13,770 nt of DNA from Phenylobacterium sp. (GTDB taxonomy: Bacteria; Pseudomonadota; Alphaproteobacteria; Caulobacterales; Caulobacteraceae): NCBI GenBank assembly GCA_019264505.1, contig JAHUZY010000288.1, forward strand, positions 1 to 13,770, written 5' to 3'. Every line of letters starts with the position of its first letter. Position 1 is the first letter of the stretch. A program made the position numbers and the translations under genes. The notes under the pieces were generated by a model. It ran no database searches. It saw nothing but the letters and a program-made list of their open reading frames with translations, and was not told the DNA's origin. Positions 1 through 5,874 of this stretch are shown here, in pieces.

Positions 1-782
1 CCCTGGACTATGCGACGCGGCGCGGGATCGAACAGCCGATCATCGTTCCAGAGTCCATGCAGCGCGCCGCCCGCGAGCGGGCCGGAGCGACGGCCCCGGA
101 GAAGCGCGGCATCTTCGACGGCCTGACGTTGAAGCCGCGCCGGCCGGCGCCCGACATGGGGCGCGTCGGTGATCTGCCGCTGGCCGGGCCTGATCGGGGC
201 ATGCCCGCCCCGAAGCCGCCGCTGGAGCAGGCGGCCGAGCGCTATGCCCGCGCCTTGGACGCGGCCGAGCGGATGCGCGCCCAGGCCTTGCCGGTGCTGG
301 AGCATCAGAAGCGCGAAATTCGCGAGTCCGCCCGCGCCCTCGATGGCACGCGGCCGGGCGCGGTGCGCGACCTGCACAATGCTCTTCGGCATGAGACGGC
401 GACTTGGCGGGCGATGCGCGACCTGCGCGGCGCCGAGCGCGGGACCGAACTGGCCGGCGCCATCCGCCATGAAGCACGGGTGCGTCGAGATCCCGCCTTG
501 AAGGCCGACCGGCTGGTGAAGGAATGGAAGCGCCTGGAGGCCCAGCACGGACGGCTGGATGGTTGGCGGCACGGCCTTGCCCGAGGCCGCCTTGAGACCC
601 GGATGAGGACCATGGCGGGGACGCTGAAGCGCGATCCGCAGTTGGAGTCGCTGGTCCGCGCTCGCGCGCCAGCCTTGGGCGTCGGATCGGGCTCGGCGCT
701 GGCCCGCGTATTGGCCGCCCCGACCGTACAGCGGGCGGCCATGGAGATCGGGATGGGCCGGGACCGGGGACTTTCGAGATGA
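1..782 (+). CDS. Ti-type conjugative relaxase TraA, C-terminal part (5' end outside window)
   Basis: The frame is open from the first full codon at position 3 to TGA at 780-782, so only about 259 C-terminal residues are visible. TraA-type relaxases nick DNA at oriT and, through a helicase part, unwind it for conjugative transfer. Those N-terminal domains would lie left of the window, so no catalytic motif can be seen. What is visible is an Arg/Ala-rich, strongly helical tail including the stretch AERMRAQALPVLEHQKR (about residues 90-106 of the visible part), which resembles the tails of alphaproteobacterial TraA proteins. The DUF6118-type gene starts 29 bases downstream, a neighbour I associate with TraA in such elements. 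An internal ATG at 57 exists but the frame runs through it, so I treat the gene as truncated by the window edge. Identification rests on tail resemblance and context; another mobilisation protein is possible. Confidence 0.7.
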   Translation, partial: LDYATRRGIEQPIIVPESMQRAARERAGATAPEKRGIFDGLTLKPRRPAPDMGRVGDLPLAGPDRGMPAPKPPLEQAAERYARALDAAERMRAQALPVLEHQKREIRESARALDGTRPGAVRDLHNALRHETATWRAMRDLRGAERGTELAGAIRHEARVRRDPALKADRLVKEWKRLEAQHGRLDGWRHGLARGRLETRMRTMAGTLKRDPQLESLVRARAPALGVGSGSALARVLAAPTVQRAAMEIGMGRDRGLSR

Positions 783-811
783 GGCGGGCACGATAAGGAC
801 GGGAGCCGAGG

Positions 812-1507
812 ATGGCGGAGGTACATGCGGGCGATCCCGCCCAGGCGTTCGAGGACCTGCGGAGCGAGGTGTCGGTGCTGCGCCGGGCGGTCGAGGCCCT
901 GCCGGCGGCGATCCGCGACAACCGGCCCGCCGATTACAGTGCCGACCTCGCCGTGCTCGGCAAAGGCCTGGACGAGATCGGGGAGCAGCTTGGGACCATC
1001 CTCAAATCGCCGGCCATGATGATGTCGCCCGAGGCGCAGGGCCAGGCCATCGCCAAGTCCGGCCAGACCCTCATCCGCGAGACGGCGCAGCGCCTGGACC
1101 AAGCCGTCCGCACGATGGAGGAAGAGCGGTCCAGACTGGCGGGCATCGTCGGCCAGGCTTGGGCGCAGGATCGGCAGTTCAAGATGTTGTGCTGGACCGG
1201 CGCCGCCGCCTTCATCGTCGGGCTTGTGCTGTCGCCGATCGTCGCCAGCGTCCTGCCGTTCGGCGCCAACGCGCGGGTCGCGGCGCTGGTGATGCGTCAG
1301 GATCGCTGGACGGCCGGCGGCGAATTGATGCGCAGCGCCAACCCGCAGGCTTGGGATCATTTCAGCGCCGACACCGCCGTGATGAAGGACAATCGCGAAG
1401 CCATCGACGACTGCCGCGCGGCGCTCGTCCGAACCGGAAAGGCCCAGCGCTGCACCGTGATTCTGTCGCCTCCCGAGACGCCCGAACCTACGCCGCATTC
1501 GAAATAG
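812..1507 (+). CDS. DUF6118-type membrane-anchored protein of mobile elements
   Basis: This 231-residue protein has a helical N-terminal half (residues 1-120, with heptad-like Leu/Val spacing around 12-60 and 85-115), one hydrophobic segment at about 126-150 (LCWTGAAAFIVGLVLSPIVA), and a C-terminal domain of about 80 residues with Cys201 and Cys214. The arrangement suggests a single-pass membrane protein. It resembles the DUF6118 family, which I know from conjugative elements of Caulobacterales and sphingomonads next to the relaxase gene. No biochemical role is known to me; help with transfer or DNA coupling is only inference from position. The ATG at 812 has GGGAG at 801-805, six bases upstream. 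It probably shares a transcript with the relaxase gene. The last 20 bases overlap the 3' end of the antitoxin gene on the opposite strand. Confidence 0.75.
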   Translation: MAEVHAGDPAQAFEDLRSEVSVLRRAVEALPAAIRDNRPADYSADLAVLGKGLDEIGEQLGTILKSPAMMMSPEAQGQAIAKSGQTLIRETAQRLDQAVRTMEEERSRLAGIVGQAWAQDRQFKMLCWTGAAAFIVGLVLSPIVASVLPFGANARVAALVMRQDRWTAGGELMRSANPQAWDHFSADTAVMKDNREAIDDCRAALVRTGKAQRCTVILSPPETPEPTPHSK

Positions 1508-1799
1508 TCGGATCGCCTGCCGGCGTCGCCGTCAGCGCGATCCCAAGCGCCTTCATGACCGCGATCGTGGTCTTCAGGGTCGGATTGCCGGTCTCGCTGA
1601 ACGAGCGATAGAGCTGTTCGCGCGACAGGCCAGTGTCCTTGGCGATCTGCGTCATGCCCTTGGCGCGCGCCACCACGCCAAGCGCATGGGCGATGTGGCC
1701 GGCATCCTCGGTCTTGAAGGCTTCGCCCATGAAGCCGGCGATGGCCTCGTCCGAGGTCAAGCCCTCGGCCGGGTCGAAGGCGGTCAGCTTCTCCACCAT
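1488..1799 (-). CDS. Addiction-module antitoxin with HTH (HigA-like, HI1420 type)
   Basis: This 103-residue protein matches the pattern of addiction-module antidotes encoded downstream of their toxin (the HI1419/HI1420-type family). An acidic N-terminal region (about 1-35, with AEGLTSDEAIAGFMGEAF) precedes a Cro/C1-type helix-turn-helix at about 47-70 (KGMTQIAKDTGLSREQLYRS), then a helix containing LKTTIAVMKALGI. It should neutralise the toxin by direct binding and help repress the shared promoter. The ATG at 1799-1797 follows the toxin TGA with one base between, so translation is probably coupled. The stop (1490-1488) lies inside the 3' end of the convergent DUF6118-type gene, a 20-bp tail-to-tail overlap. 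The family call is confident; partnership with the adjacent toxin follows from spacing. Confidence 0.85.
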   Translation of the reverse strand: MVEKLTAFDPAEGLTSDEAIAGFMGEAFKTEDAGHIAHALGVVARAKGMTQIAKDTGLSREQLYRSFSETGNPTLKTTIAVMKALGIALTATPAGDPTISNAA

Positions 1800-1800
1800 C

Positions 1801-2097
1801 TCAATCGCTCCACGTTTCGGCCAGGCGCTTGGCCCTCTTGAAATCCTTGGCCTGGGTGCCCTTTTCGCCGCCGCACAGCAGCACGATCAGAGTGTTCCCG
1901 CGCTTCTGGAAATAGACGCGATAGCCGGGGCCATGGTGGATTCGCAGCTCACTGATTCCGTCGCCTACCGGCTCGGCGTCGCCCGCATGGCCATAGGCCA
2001 ACCGATCCAGCCGGGCGAGGATGATGCCGAGGGCGCGCTTGTCCTTCTGCCCCGTCCACCATTTCCGAAACGTCTCTGTCTGCTTCAGCTCGATCAT
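1801..2097 (-). CDS. RelE/ParE-superfamily toxin (HigB-like, HI1419 type)
   Basis: This 98-residue protein has the size and fold signature of RelE/ParE toxins. An N-terminal basic helix (FRKWWTGQKDKRALGIILARLDRL, in two parts around residues 10-33) is followed by a beta region with ISELRIHHGPGYRVYF (about 48-63), LIVLLCGGEKGTQ (about 70-82) and a basic C-terminal helix. HigB-type members cleave mRNA on the ribosome; whether this one does so cannot be read from sequence alone. The gene comes first in the pair, toxin before antitoxin, as in HigBA-type modules. The ATG at 2097-2095 has no Shine-Dalgarno sequence, but a TATAAA element ends six bases upstream, so a leaderless transcript is likely. 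A GTAGT/ACTAC inverted repeat encloses that element and may be the operator. Confidence 0.85.
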   Translation of the reverse strand: MIELKQTETFRKWWTGQKDKRALGIILARLDRLAYGHAGDAEPVGDGISELRIHHGPGYRVYFQKRGNTLIVLLCGGEKGTQAKDFKRAKRLAETWSD

Positions 2098-2115
2098 ATG
2101 TAGTTTATAGACTAC
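2098..2115 (-). promoter_or_regulatory. Candidate promoter and operator of the toxin-antitoxin operon
   Basis: On the minus strand, TATAAA (2109-2104) ends six bases before the toxin ATG, placing the predicted transcript start at or near the start codon. GTAGT (2115-2111) and ACTAC (2104-2100) form 5-bp inverted arms around this hexamer, a layout suited to repression by the antitoxin. No good -35 hexamer sits 17 bases upstream; a TTGACC (2125-2120) is present but only ten bases away. Confidence 0.4.
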
Positions 2116-2132
2116 GCTTGGTCAACCGGCGA

Positions 2133-2387
2133 CTAGCCGTCGCGGGTCTGTTTGAGACGGACGCCCGGCCCGGCGGCGCTCGCGTCATCGGCCTCCAAGA
2201 ACGTGACACCGGCTTTCTCCAGCGCCCGCCGCACGGCGTCGACGTTGGCGGCTGAACTGCGGCCAGGGCCGAGCTGGCTTTCCATGCGCACAATAGTCGG
2301 GAGAGAAATTCCCGACGCCTGCGCCAAGGCGGGCTGACTCCAGCCCAGCAGCGCACGGGCCGCGCGGATTTGGGAGGCCGTCAGCAT
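2133..2387 (-). CDS. Small XRE-family HTH regulator
   Basis: This 84-residue protein is almost entirely a Cro/C1-type DNA-binding domain. It runs MLTASQIRAARALLGWSQ (helix 1), ALAQASGISLPTIVRMES (helix-turn-helix, about residues 20-37), then a VDAVRRALEKAGVTFLEAD helix and strand at about 49-67, followed by a short polar tail. Single-domain regulators of this type are common in alphaproteobacterial islands and usually act as repressors; its target is unknown. It lies on the same strand as the toxin-antitoxin pair, about 35 bases upstream of the toxin, and is divergent from the Tat-like gene at 2483. The ATG at 2387-2385 has no Shine-Dalgarno sequence, but CTATAAA lies six bases upstream, exactly as in front of the toxin, so a leaderless transcript is likely. 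It could repress its own promoter, the divergent gene, or the toxin operon. Confidence 0.85.
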   Translation of the reverse strand: MLTASQIRAARALLGWSQPALAQASGISLPTIVRMESQLGPGRSSAANVDAVRRALEKAGVTFLEADDASAAGPGVRLKQTRDG

Positions 2388-2400
2388 GATTATTTTATAG
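2388..2400 (-). promoter_or_regulatory. Candidate leaderless promoter of the XRE regulator
   Basis: The minus strand reads CTATAAA (2400-2394), then six bases, then the regulator ATG at 2387. The hexamer and its distance to the start codon are the same as in front of the toxin gene. No convincing -35 hexamer was found at 16-18 bases upstream. Confidence 0.4.
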
Positions 2401-2443
2401 TCATAAGAGATGATTTCATATTGACTTACCCCCGTCTTGGCGC

Positions 2444-2472
2444 GATTAGAAACTGATCATAGGTGATTAGAA
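2444..2472. promoter_or_regulatory. Direct repeat between divergent genes, possible operator
   Basis: The word GATTAGAA occurs at 2444-2451 and again at 2465-2472, 21 bp apart, which is about two helical turns. The palindrome TGATCA (2454-2459) lies between the copies. The second copy includes the likely ribosome binding bases of the gene at 2483. A regulator bound here could act on either divergent gene. The repeats are short, so chance cannot be excluded. Confidence 0.25.
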
Positions 2473-2482
2473 GGCTTCGGTC

Positions 2483-3013
2483 ATGGGCTCGCGTCGCAAG
2501 ACGGGCGTCGAAGGCGTGCGCCTGCCTGAGCTCTCCAGGCGCGCGGTCATTGCGGGAACATCGGTTGCGGCGCTCGGCCCCGCCAACCCGGCCGCCGCCC
2601 CTGCCAGCCTGCCCGCCGCTTCGGCCGTTTCCGATGAAGCGACGAGACATTGCCGGCGCTGGCTGGCCGTCAACGCCAGGATCGAGCGCCTTCAAGATCG
2701 CTGGGCGCGGCTGGAGGGCTGGCTTGTGCGCGAGCACGGATGGATGCAACTCGGTCCTGCCGAGCAGCAGGCCTTGCCCTGGGCAAAGGAGCTACGCGAC
2801 ATCGACGGATGCTTGGACGTGCTGTTCGAGCAACGCGACGGCCTGTTGGCCCCCATGCCGGTCTTCGATGCCGTGAGCCTGGACTCGGTCATCACGAGAC
2901 TGGCTGTCGTGGAGCGTCTGATCTGGCCCATCGACCACCCCGAAGCCCACGCCTTGATCGCAGGCGCGCGCCAGGACCTGATCGCCCTGTCCGTAAGAGC
3001 CGGAGTCGCTTGA
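2483..3013 (+). CDS. Unrecognised protein with Tat-like N-terminus
   Basis: This is a 176-residue protein of unknown function. The N-terminus carries a twin-arginine-like signal, LSRRAVIAGTSVAALG at about residues 17-32, followed by an Ala/Pro-rich stretch (32-48) that could contain a signal peptidase site. The rest is predicted helical: RRWLAVNARIERLQDRWARL (about 58-77), an EQQALPWAKEL segment, a DVLFEQRDGLLAPMP segment and a C-terminal helix ending in LIALSVRAGVA. Two cysteines (Cys57, Cys109) are present. The hydrophobic core of the signal is short and Ala/Gly-rich, typical of Tat rather than Sec signals, but the motif lacks the usual Phe-Leu-Lys, so export is uncertain. AGAAGG (2469-2474) lies eight bases before the ATG. 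I have a loose memory of similar small Tat-like proteins in alphaproteobacterial islands, but no function can be given. Confidence 0.7.
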   Translation: MGSRRKTGVEGVRLPELSRRAVIAGTSVAALGPANPAAAPASLPAASAVSDEATRHCRRWLAVNARIERLQDRWARLEGWLVREHGWMQLGPAEQQALPWAKELRDIDGCLDVLFEQRDGLLAPMPVFDAVSLDSVITRLAVVERLIWPIDHPEAHALIAGARQDLIALSVRAGVA

Positions 3014-3109
3014 TCCCGGTAGAGCGTGACGGACGCGGGCAGGCTCTTCATGTGAAGCTACGGGTGGCCGCGCCCAGAGTGTCCGCGAGTACGGACGGGA
3101 GGAAGACCT

Positions 3110-3400
3110 ATGACCGTCTTCGACACTCTCAGACGTCTTTCGCCGCCGCCGCATAGCGGCTTCGCGCAGCGGCAGGCCCGTCCTCGGACTGGCGCAATCG
3201 GCTGTCGTCAGCCGTTGCGAGAATCGCTAGGAATTGCCAAGCTTGGCCGCTTCCAGCCGGTCCGTGCAGAAATTTATCTGCACAATTCCTACACAGGCGG
3301 AATGGACCCCTCTTTTCCTCCACGAAATCTAATAGCTGGAAAAGTCGGGTCATATCGCCGGGGGTTTAGCCCCAAGGGCCGTCCTTGGAGCGCCGTGTGA
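3110..3400 (+). CDS. Possible short or junction-truncated ORF with strong RBS
   Basis: A 96-residue reading frame begins at ATG 3110 with GGGAGG at 3097-3102, seven bases upstream, one of the best ribosome binding sites in the window. The start [14 protein letters not shown] looks protein-like, but the remainder is Arg/Pro-rich without any recognised motif and it crosses the inverted repeats at 3193-3283. It ends inside the convergent htpX gene, overlapping it by 35 bases. My reading is that a genuine gene start remains here and its body was replaced when the element inserted or decayed. It may equally be a spurious frame, so confidence is low. Confidence 0.25.
   Translation: MTVFDTLRRLSPPPHSGFAQRQARPRTGAIGCRQPLRESLGIAKLGRFQPVRAEIYLHNSYTGGMDPSFPPRNLIAGKVGSYRRGFSPKGRPWSAV
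3193..3219. repeat. Strong imperfect hairpin in the junction
   Basis: CGGCTG (3199-3204) and CAGCCG (3209-3214) pair around the loop TCGT. The stem continues with CGCAA (3193-3197) against TTGCG (3215-3219), leaving one bulged T at 3198, so 11 base pairs form in total. There is no T-run on either side, which argues against a classical intrinsic terminator. A recombination-site or structural role is possible. Confidence 0.5.
3236..3247. repeat. Perfect 12-bp palindrome
   Basis: GCCAAGCTTGGC is its own reverse complement and sits between the hairpin at 3193-3219 and the inverted repeat at 3264-3283. It could be a binding site for a dimeric protein. Its function is unknown. Confidence 0.4.
3264..3283. 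repeat. 7-bp inverted repeat with 6-bp spacer, possible recombination core
   Basis: GTGCAGA (3264-3270) and TCTGCAC (3277-3283) are exact inverted arms around the AT-only spacer AATTTA. Tyrosine-recombinase core sites have this form: two short inverted arms around a 6-8 bp crossover region. Its place between island genes and htpX makes it a candidate attachment site. The matching element end and the integrase lie outside the window, so this is inference. Confidence 0.35.
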
Positions 3401-4304
3401 TCGGCACCGCCGTGCCCACGGCGCGGGCCGCCCGCTGGACGGGGGCGGCGACCTTGCCGGCCATGTCCATCAGGGCCTTCACCCGGTTCTGGGTGGCAGG
3501 GTGGGTGGAGAACAGATTGTCGGCCCCACGCCCCGCCAGGGGGTTGATGATGAACATCTGGCCGGTGGCCGGATTGCGTTCGGCCGGCAGGTTCACCGTG
3601 CCGCGGGCATAGTGCTCGATCTTCTGCAGGGCGTCGGCCAGGGCCTCCGGGTCGCCGCAGATCTCCGCCCCACCGCGGTCGGCCTCATATTCCCGGGCGC
3701 GGCTGATGGCCATCTGCACGAGGCTGGCGGCCATGGGCGCCAGGATCATCAGCGCGATGGTCCCGATGATGCCGCCCGGACGCTCCCGGTCATTGCCGCC
3801 GAAGAACAGGGCGAAATTGGCGAGCGCCGAGATGGCGCCGGCCACGGTGGCGGTCACCGTCATGGTCAGGGTGTCGCGGTTCTTCACATGGGCCAGCTCA
3901 TGGGCCATCACGCCGCGCACCTCGCGGCGGTCCAGCATCCGCAACAGACCCTGGGTGGCCGCGACCGCGGCGTTTTCCGGATTGCGGCCGGTGGCGAAGG
4001 CGTTGGGCTGGTCGGTGGCCATGACATAGACCTTGGGCCGGGGCATGCCGGCGCCGTCGGCCATGTCGAAGACGTCGCGCACATAGTTGCGGATCAGGGC
4101 CTCGGGGTGGGTCTCGTCCACCGGCTGGGCGCCGTGCATCTTCAGCACGATCTTGTCGGAGTTCCAGTAGCTGAACAGGTTCATGCCCCCGGCCAGGACC
4201 AGCGCGATCAGCATGCCGCTGGCGCCCCCGATCATGAAGCCGATCCCCATGAACAGGGCGGTCAGGGCGGCCAGGAGGGTGAAGGTTCTCAGGTGGTTGT
4301 GCAT
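3366..4304 (-). CDS. htpX: Membrane zinc metalloprotease HtpX (M48 family)
   Basis: HtpX is an inner-membrane zinc endopeptidase that degrades damaged or misassembled membrane proteins, with its active site facing the cytoplasm. The 312-residue product starts with [18 protein letters not shown] and has two N-terminal membrane segments (about residues 7-25 and 28-46). The zinc motif HELAH is at 135-139 and the third ligand is probably Glu205 in REYEAD. Two further hydrophobic stretches lie at about 150-168 and 179-197. Length and domain order are normal for bacterial HtpX. I chose ATG 4304-4302 because it gives the standard N-terminus; the frame is open further upstream, but that extension runs into the divergent amn gene and lacks membrane character. 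The C-terminal tail after about residue 280 is basic and Ala-rich. The gene is divergent from amn across a 115-bp region with a palindrome. Confidence 0.93.
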   Translation of the reverse strand: MHNHLRTFTLLAALTALFMGIGFMIGGASGMLIALVLAGGMNLFSYWNSDKIVLKMHGAQPVDETHPEALIRNYVRDVFDMADGAGMPRPKVYVMATDQPNAFATGRNPENAAVAATQGLLRMLDRREVRGVMAHELAHVKNRDTLTMTVTATVAGAISALANFALFFGGNDRERPGGIIGTIALMILAPMAASLVQMAISRAREYEADRGGAEICGDPEALADALQKIEHYARGTVNLPAERNPATGQMFIINPLAGRGADNLFSTHPATQNRVKALMDMAGKVAAPVQRAARAVGTAVPITRRSKDGPWG

Positions 4305-4362
4305 CTTGCGTTCAGCAGTTGTTCCAGGCGCCAGATATGGGGAGGCCCACGGGATTTGCGCA

Positions 4363-4379
4363 AGATCGCTGTGCGATCT
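4363..4379. promoter_or_regulatory. Palindrome in the htpX-amn intergenic region, possible operator
   Basis: AGATCGC (4363-4369) and GCGATCT (4373-4379) are exact 7-bp inverted arms around TGT. The site lies between two divergent starts (4304 and 4420), 58 bases before the htpX start codon and 40 bases before the amn start codon. That position and symmetry fit a dimeric regulator controlling one or both genes. I do not recognise the motif. Confidence 0.4.
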
Positions 4380-4385
4380 GACATC

Positions 4386-4414
4386 TCGAAACCGTCGCCA
4401 ACCGGCGCTATGAT
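4386..4414 (+). promoter_or_regulatory. Candidate amn promoter, possibly leaderless
   Basis: TCGAAA (4386-4391) and TATGAT (4409-4414) are separated by 17 bases and match four of six and five of six bases of the sigma-70 consensus. The -10 ends five bases before the amn ATG at 4420, so transcription would begin at or next to the start codon. No Shine-Dalgarno sequence precedes that ATG, which agrees with a leaderless message. Confidence 0.35.
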
Positions 4415-4419
4415 CGCCC

Positions 4420-5871
4420 ATGACAATGACGAACGATCCCGCCGCCATCGTCGCGCGGCTCACCGAAGAATACCTGGCCTCGGTCAAGGCCCTGCGGGGC
4501 GCCCTGCAACGCTTTCTGGACGACGGGGAAATCCCCGATCCTGCCCTGCGGGCGGAAGGCGCCTTCACCTATCCGGAGCTGCGGCTCAGCTGGCCCCGCG
4601 GCGAGGCCTTTCCCCGGCTGGCCCGGGCCTATGCGCGGCTGTCGGCGCCCGGCGACTACGCCGTCACCGTGACGCGGCCCGACCTGTTCGGCGACTATCT
4701 GGTCGAGCAGCTGACCCTGCTGATGGCCGACTTCAATGTCACCGTCGAGGTGGGGCGCTCGGTCCAGGAAATCCCGTTCCCCTATGTGCTGGACGGGACG
4801 GTGGACCTGGCCAAGGCCGATGTGGGCGCCGCCGAGATCGCTCGCCACTTCCCCACCACCGAGCTCGCCCATATCGGCGACGAGATCGCCGACGGCTTCT
4901 GGACGCCGGCCCTGGAAGAGGCCCGGCCGCTGGCCCTGTTCGACGGCCTGCGCACCGACTTCTCCCTGGCGCGCCTGGCCCACTACACCGGCGCGCCGGC
5001 CGAACACGTGCAGCCCTACATCCTGTTCACCAACTACCACCGCTATGTGGACGAGTTCGTCGCCTGGGCCTGCGCCCAGCTGAAGGCCGGCGGCCCCTAT
5101 ACCGCCCTGTCGGCGGCCGGGCGGGTCGTGGTGACGGCGGAGACGGAGAATCCGGAGATGGTGGTGGCCGAGGCCCCCTGGCGGCGTCACCAGATGCCGG
5201 CCTACCACCTGATGGCCAAGGACGGCCGAGGCGTCACCCTGATCAATATCGGCGTCGGCCCCTCCAACGCCAAGACCATCACCGACCACCTGGCGGTGCT
5301 GCGGCCCCAGGCCTGGCTGATGATCGGCCATTGCGGCGGTCTGCGCGGCAGCCAGACCATCGGCGATTATGTGCTGGCCCACGCCTATCTGCGTGACGAC
5401 CATGTGCTGGACGATGTCCTGCCGCCGGAAATCCCCATCCCGCCCATCGCCGAGGTGCAGGTGGCCATGAACCGGGCCGCCGAGAAGGTGACCGGCGAGT
5501 CCGGTGATCTGCTGAAGCGACGCCTGCGCACCGGCACGGTGGTCACCACCGACGACCGGAACTGGGAGCTGCGCTATTCCCTCTCGGCCCTGCGGTTCAA
5601 CCAGTCCCGGGCCGTGGCCATCGACATGGAAAGCGCCACCATCGCCGCCCAGGGCTACCGGTTCCGTGTGCCCTACGGCACCCTGCTGTGCGTGTCGGAC
5701 AAGCCCCTGCACGGGGAGATCAAGCTGCCCGGCCAGGCCAACGCCTTCTATGAGCGGGCCATCGGCCAGCACCTGCAGATCGGCCTGGCCACCCTAGACC
5801 TGCTGCGGGAGGAGGGCGCGGCCCTGCACTCGCGCAAGCTGCGCAGCTTCGACGAGCCGCCCTTCCGGTAG
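4420..5871 (+). CDS. amn: AMP nucleosidase
   Basis: AMP nucleosidase (EC 3.2.2.4) hydrolyses AMP to adenine and ribose 5-phosphate and helps regulate adenylate pools in the cytoplasm. The product has 483 residues, essentially the length of the E. coli enzyme. The N-terminal AMP-nucleosidase-specific regulatory domain covers about residues 10-165. The C-terminal nucleoside-phosphorylase-type catalytic domain covers about 268-460 with [14 protein letters not shown] (278-291), [17 protein letters not shown] (301-317), [12 protein letters not shown] (401-412) and [14 protein letters not shown] (422-435). Met403-Glu404 of the DMES motif would contact the ribose and Asp427 is the likely catalytic acid, by analogy with the family. 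ATG 4420 is the first in frame; an alternative lies at Met3. It is divergent from htpX and its stop lies three bases from the convergent hydrolase stop. Confidence 0.95.
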   Translation: MTMTNDPAAIVARLTEEYLASVKALRGALQRFLDDGEIPDPALRAEGAFTYPELRLSWPRGEAFPRLARAYARLSAPGDYAVTVTRPDLFGDYLVEQLTLLMADFNVTVEVGRSVQEIPFPYVLDGTVDLAKADVGAAEIARHFPTTELAHIGDEIADGFWTPALEEARPLALFDGLRTDFSLARLAHYTGAPAEHVQPYILFTNYHRYVDEFVAWACAQLKAGGPYTALSAAGRVVVTAETENPEMVVAEAPWRRHQMPAYHLMAKDGRGVTLINIGVGPSNAKTITDHLAVLRPQAWLMIGHCGGLRGSQTIGDYVLAHAYLRDDHVLDDVLPPEIPIPPIAEVQVAMNRAAEKVTGESGDLLKRRLRTGTVVTTDDRNWELRYSLSALRFNQSRAVAIDMESATIAAQGYRFRVPYGTLLCVSDKPLHGEIKLPGQANAFYERAIGQHLQIGLATLDLLREEGAALHSRKLRSFDEPPFR

Positions 5872-5874
5872 GAC

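Larger units (their letters stand above)
3014..3365. other. Gene-poor junction between mobile section and chromosome
   Basis: About 350 bases separate the last island-type gene from the htpX stop codon. The left half is GC-rich and includes a possible ORF start with a strong ribosome binding site (3097-3102). The right half (about 3265-3350) is clearly richer in A and T than its surroundings. A dense set of inverted repeats lies at 3193-3283, listed separately. I found no tRNA gene, no complete integrase and no insertion sequence. A switch from island genes to housekeeping genes across this segment makes it the likely edge of the element. Confidence 0.5.

Noticed and set aside
3129..3353. 74-residue minus-strand ORF with a CRNC motif
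   Set aside because: It starts at an ATG but has no ribosome binding site, unusual codon choice for this genome and no recognised similarity. It is not strong enough to list as a gene.
3014..3365. tRNA gene as integration target
   Set aside because: I looked for a tRNA-like cloverleaf and T-loop pattern on both strands of the junction and found none.
4305..4568. 88-residue N-terminal extension of HtpX
   Set aside because: It would overlap the divergent amn gene and gives a basic, non-membrane N-terminus. The start at 4304 yields the normal HtpX beginning.
3501..5396. Plus-strand frame of 631 codons
   Set aside because: It runs antisense through htpX and then out of frame through amn, both of which have clear motifs. 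Its His/Gly/Asp-rich composition is typical of shadow frames in GC-rich DNA.
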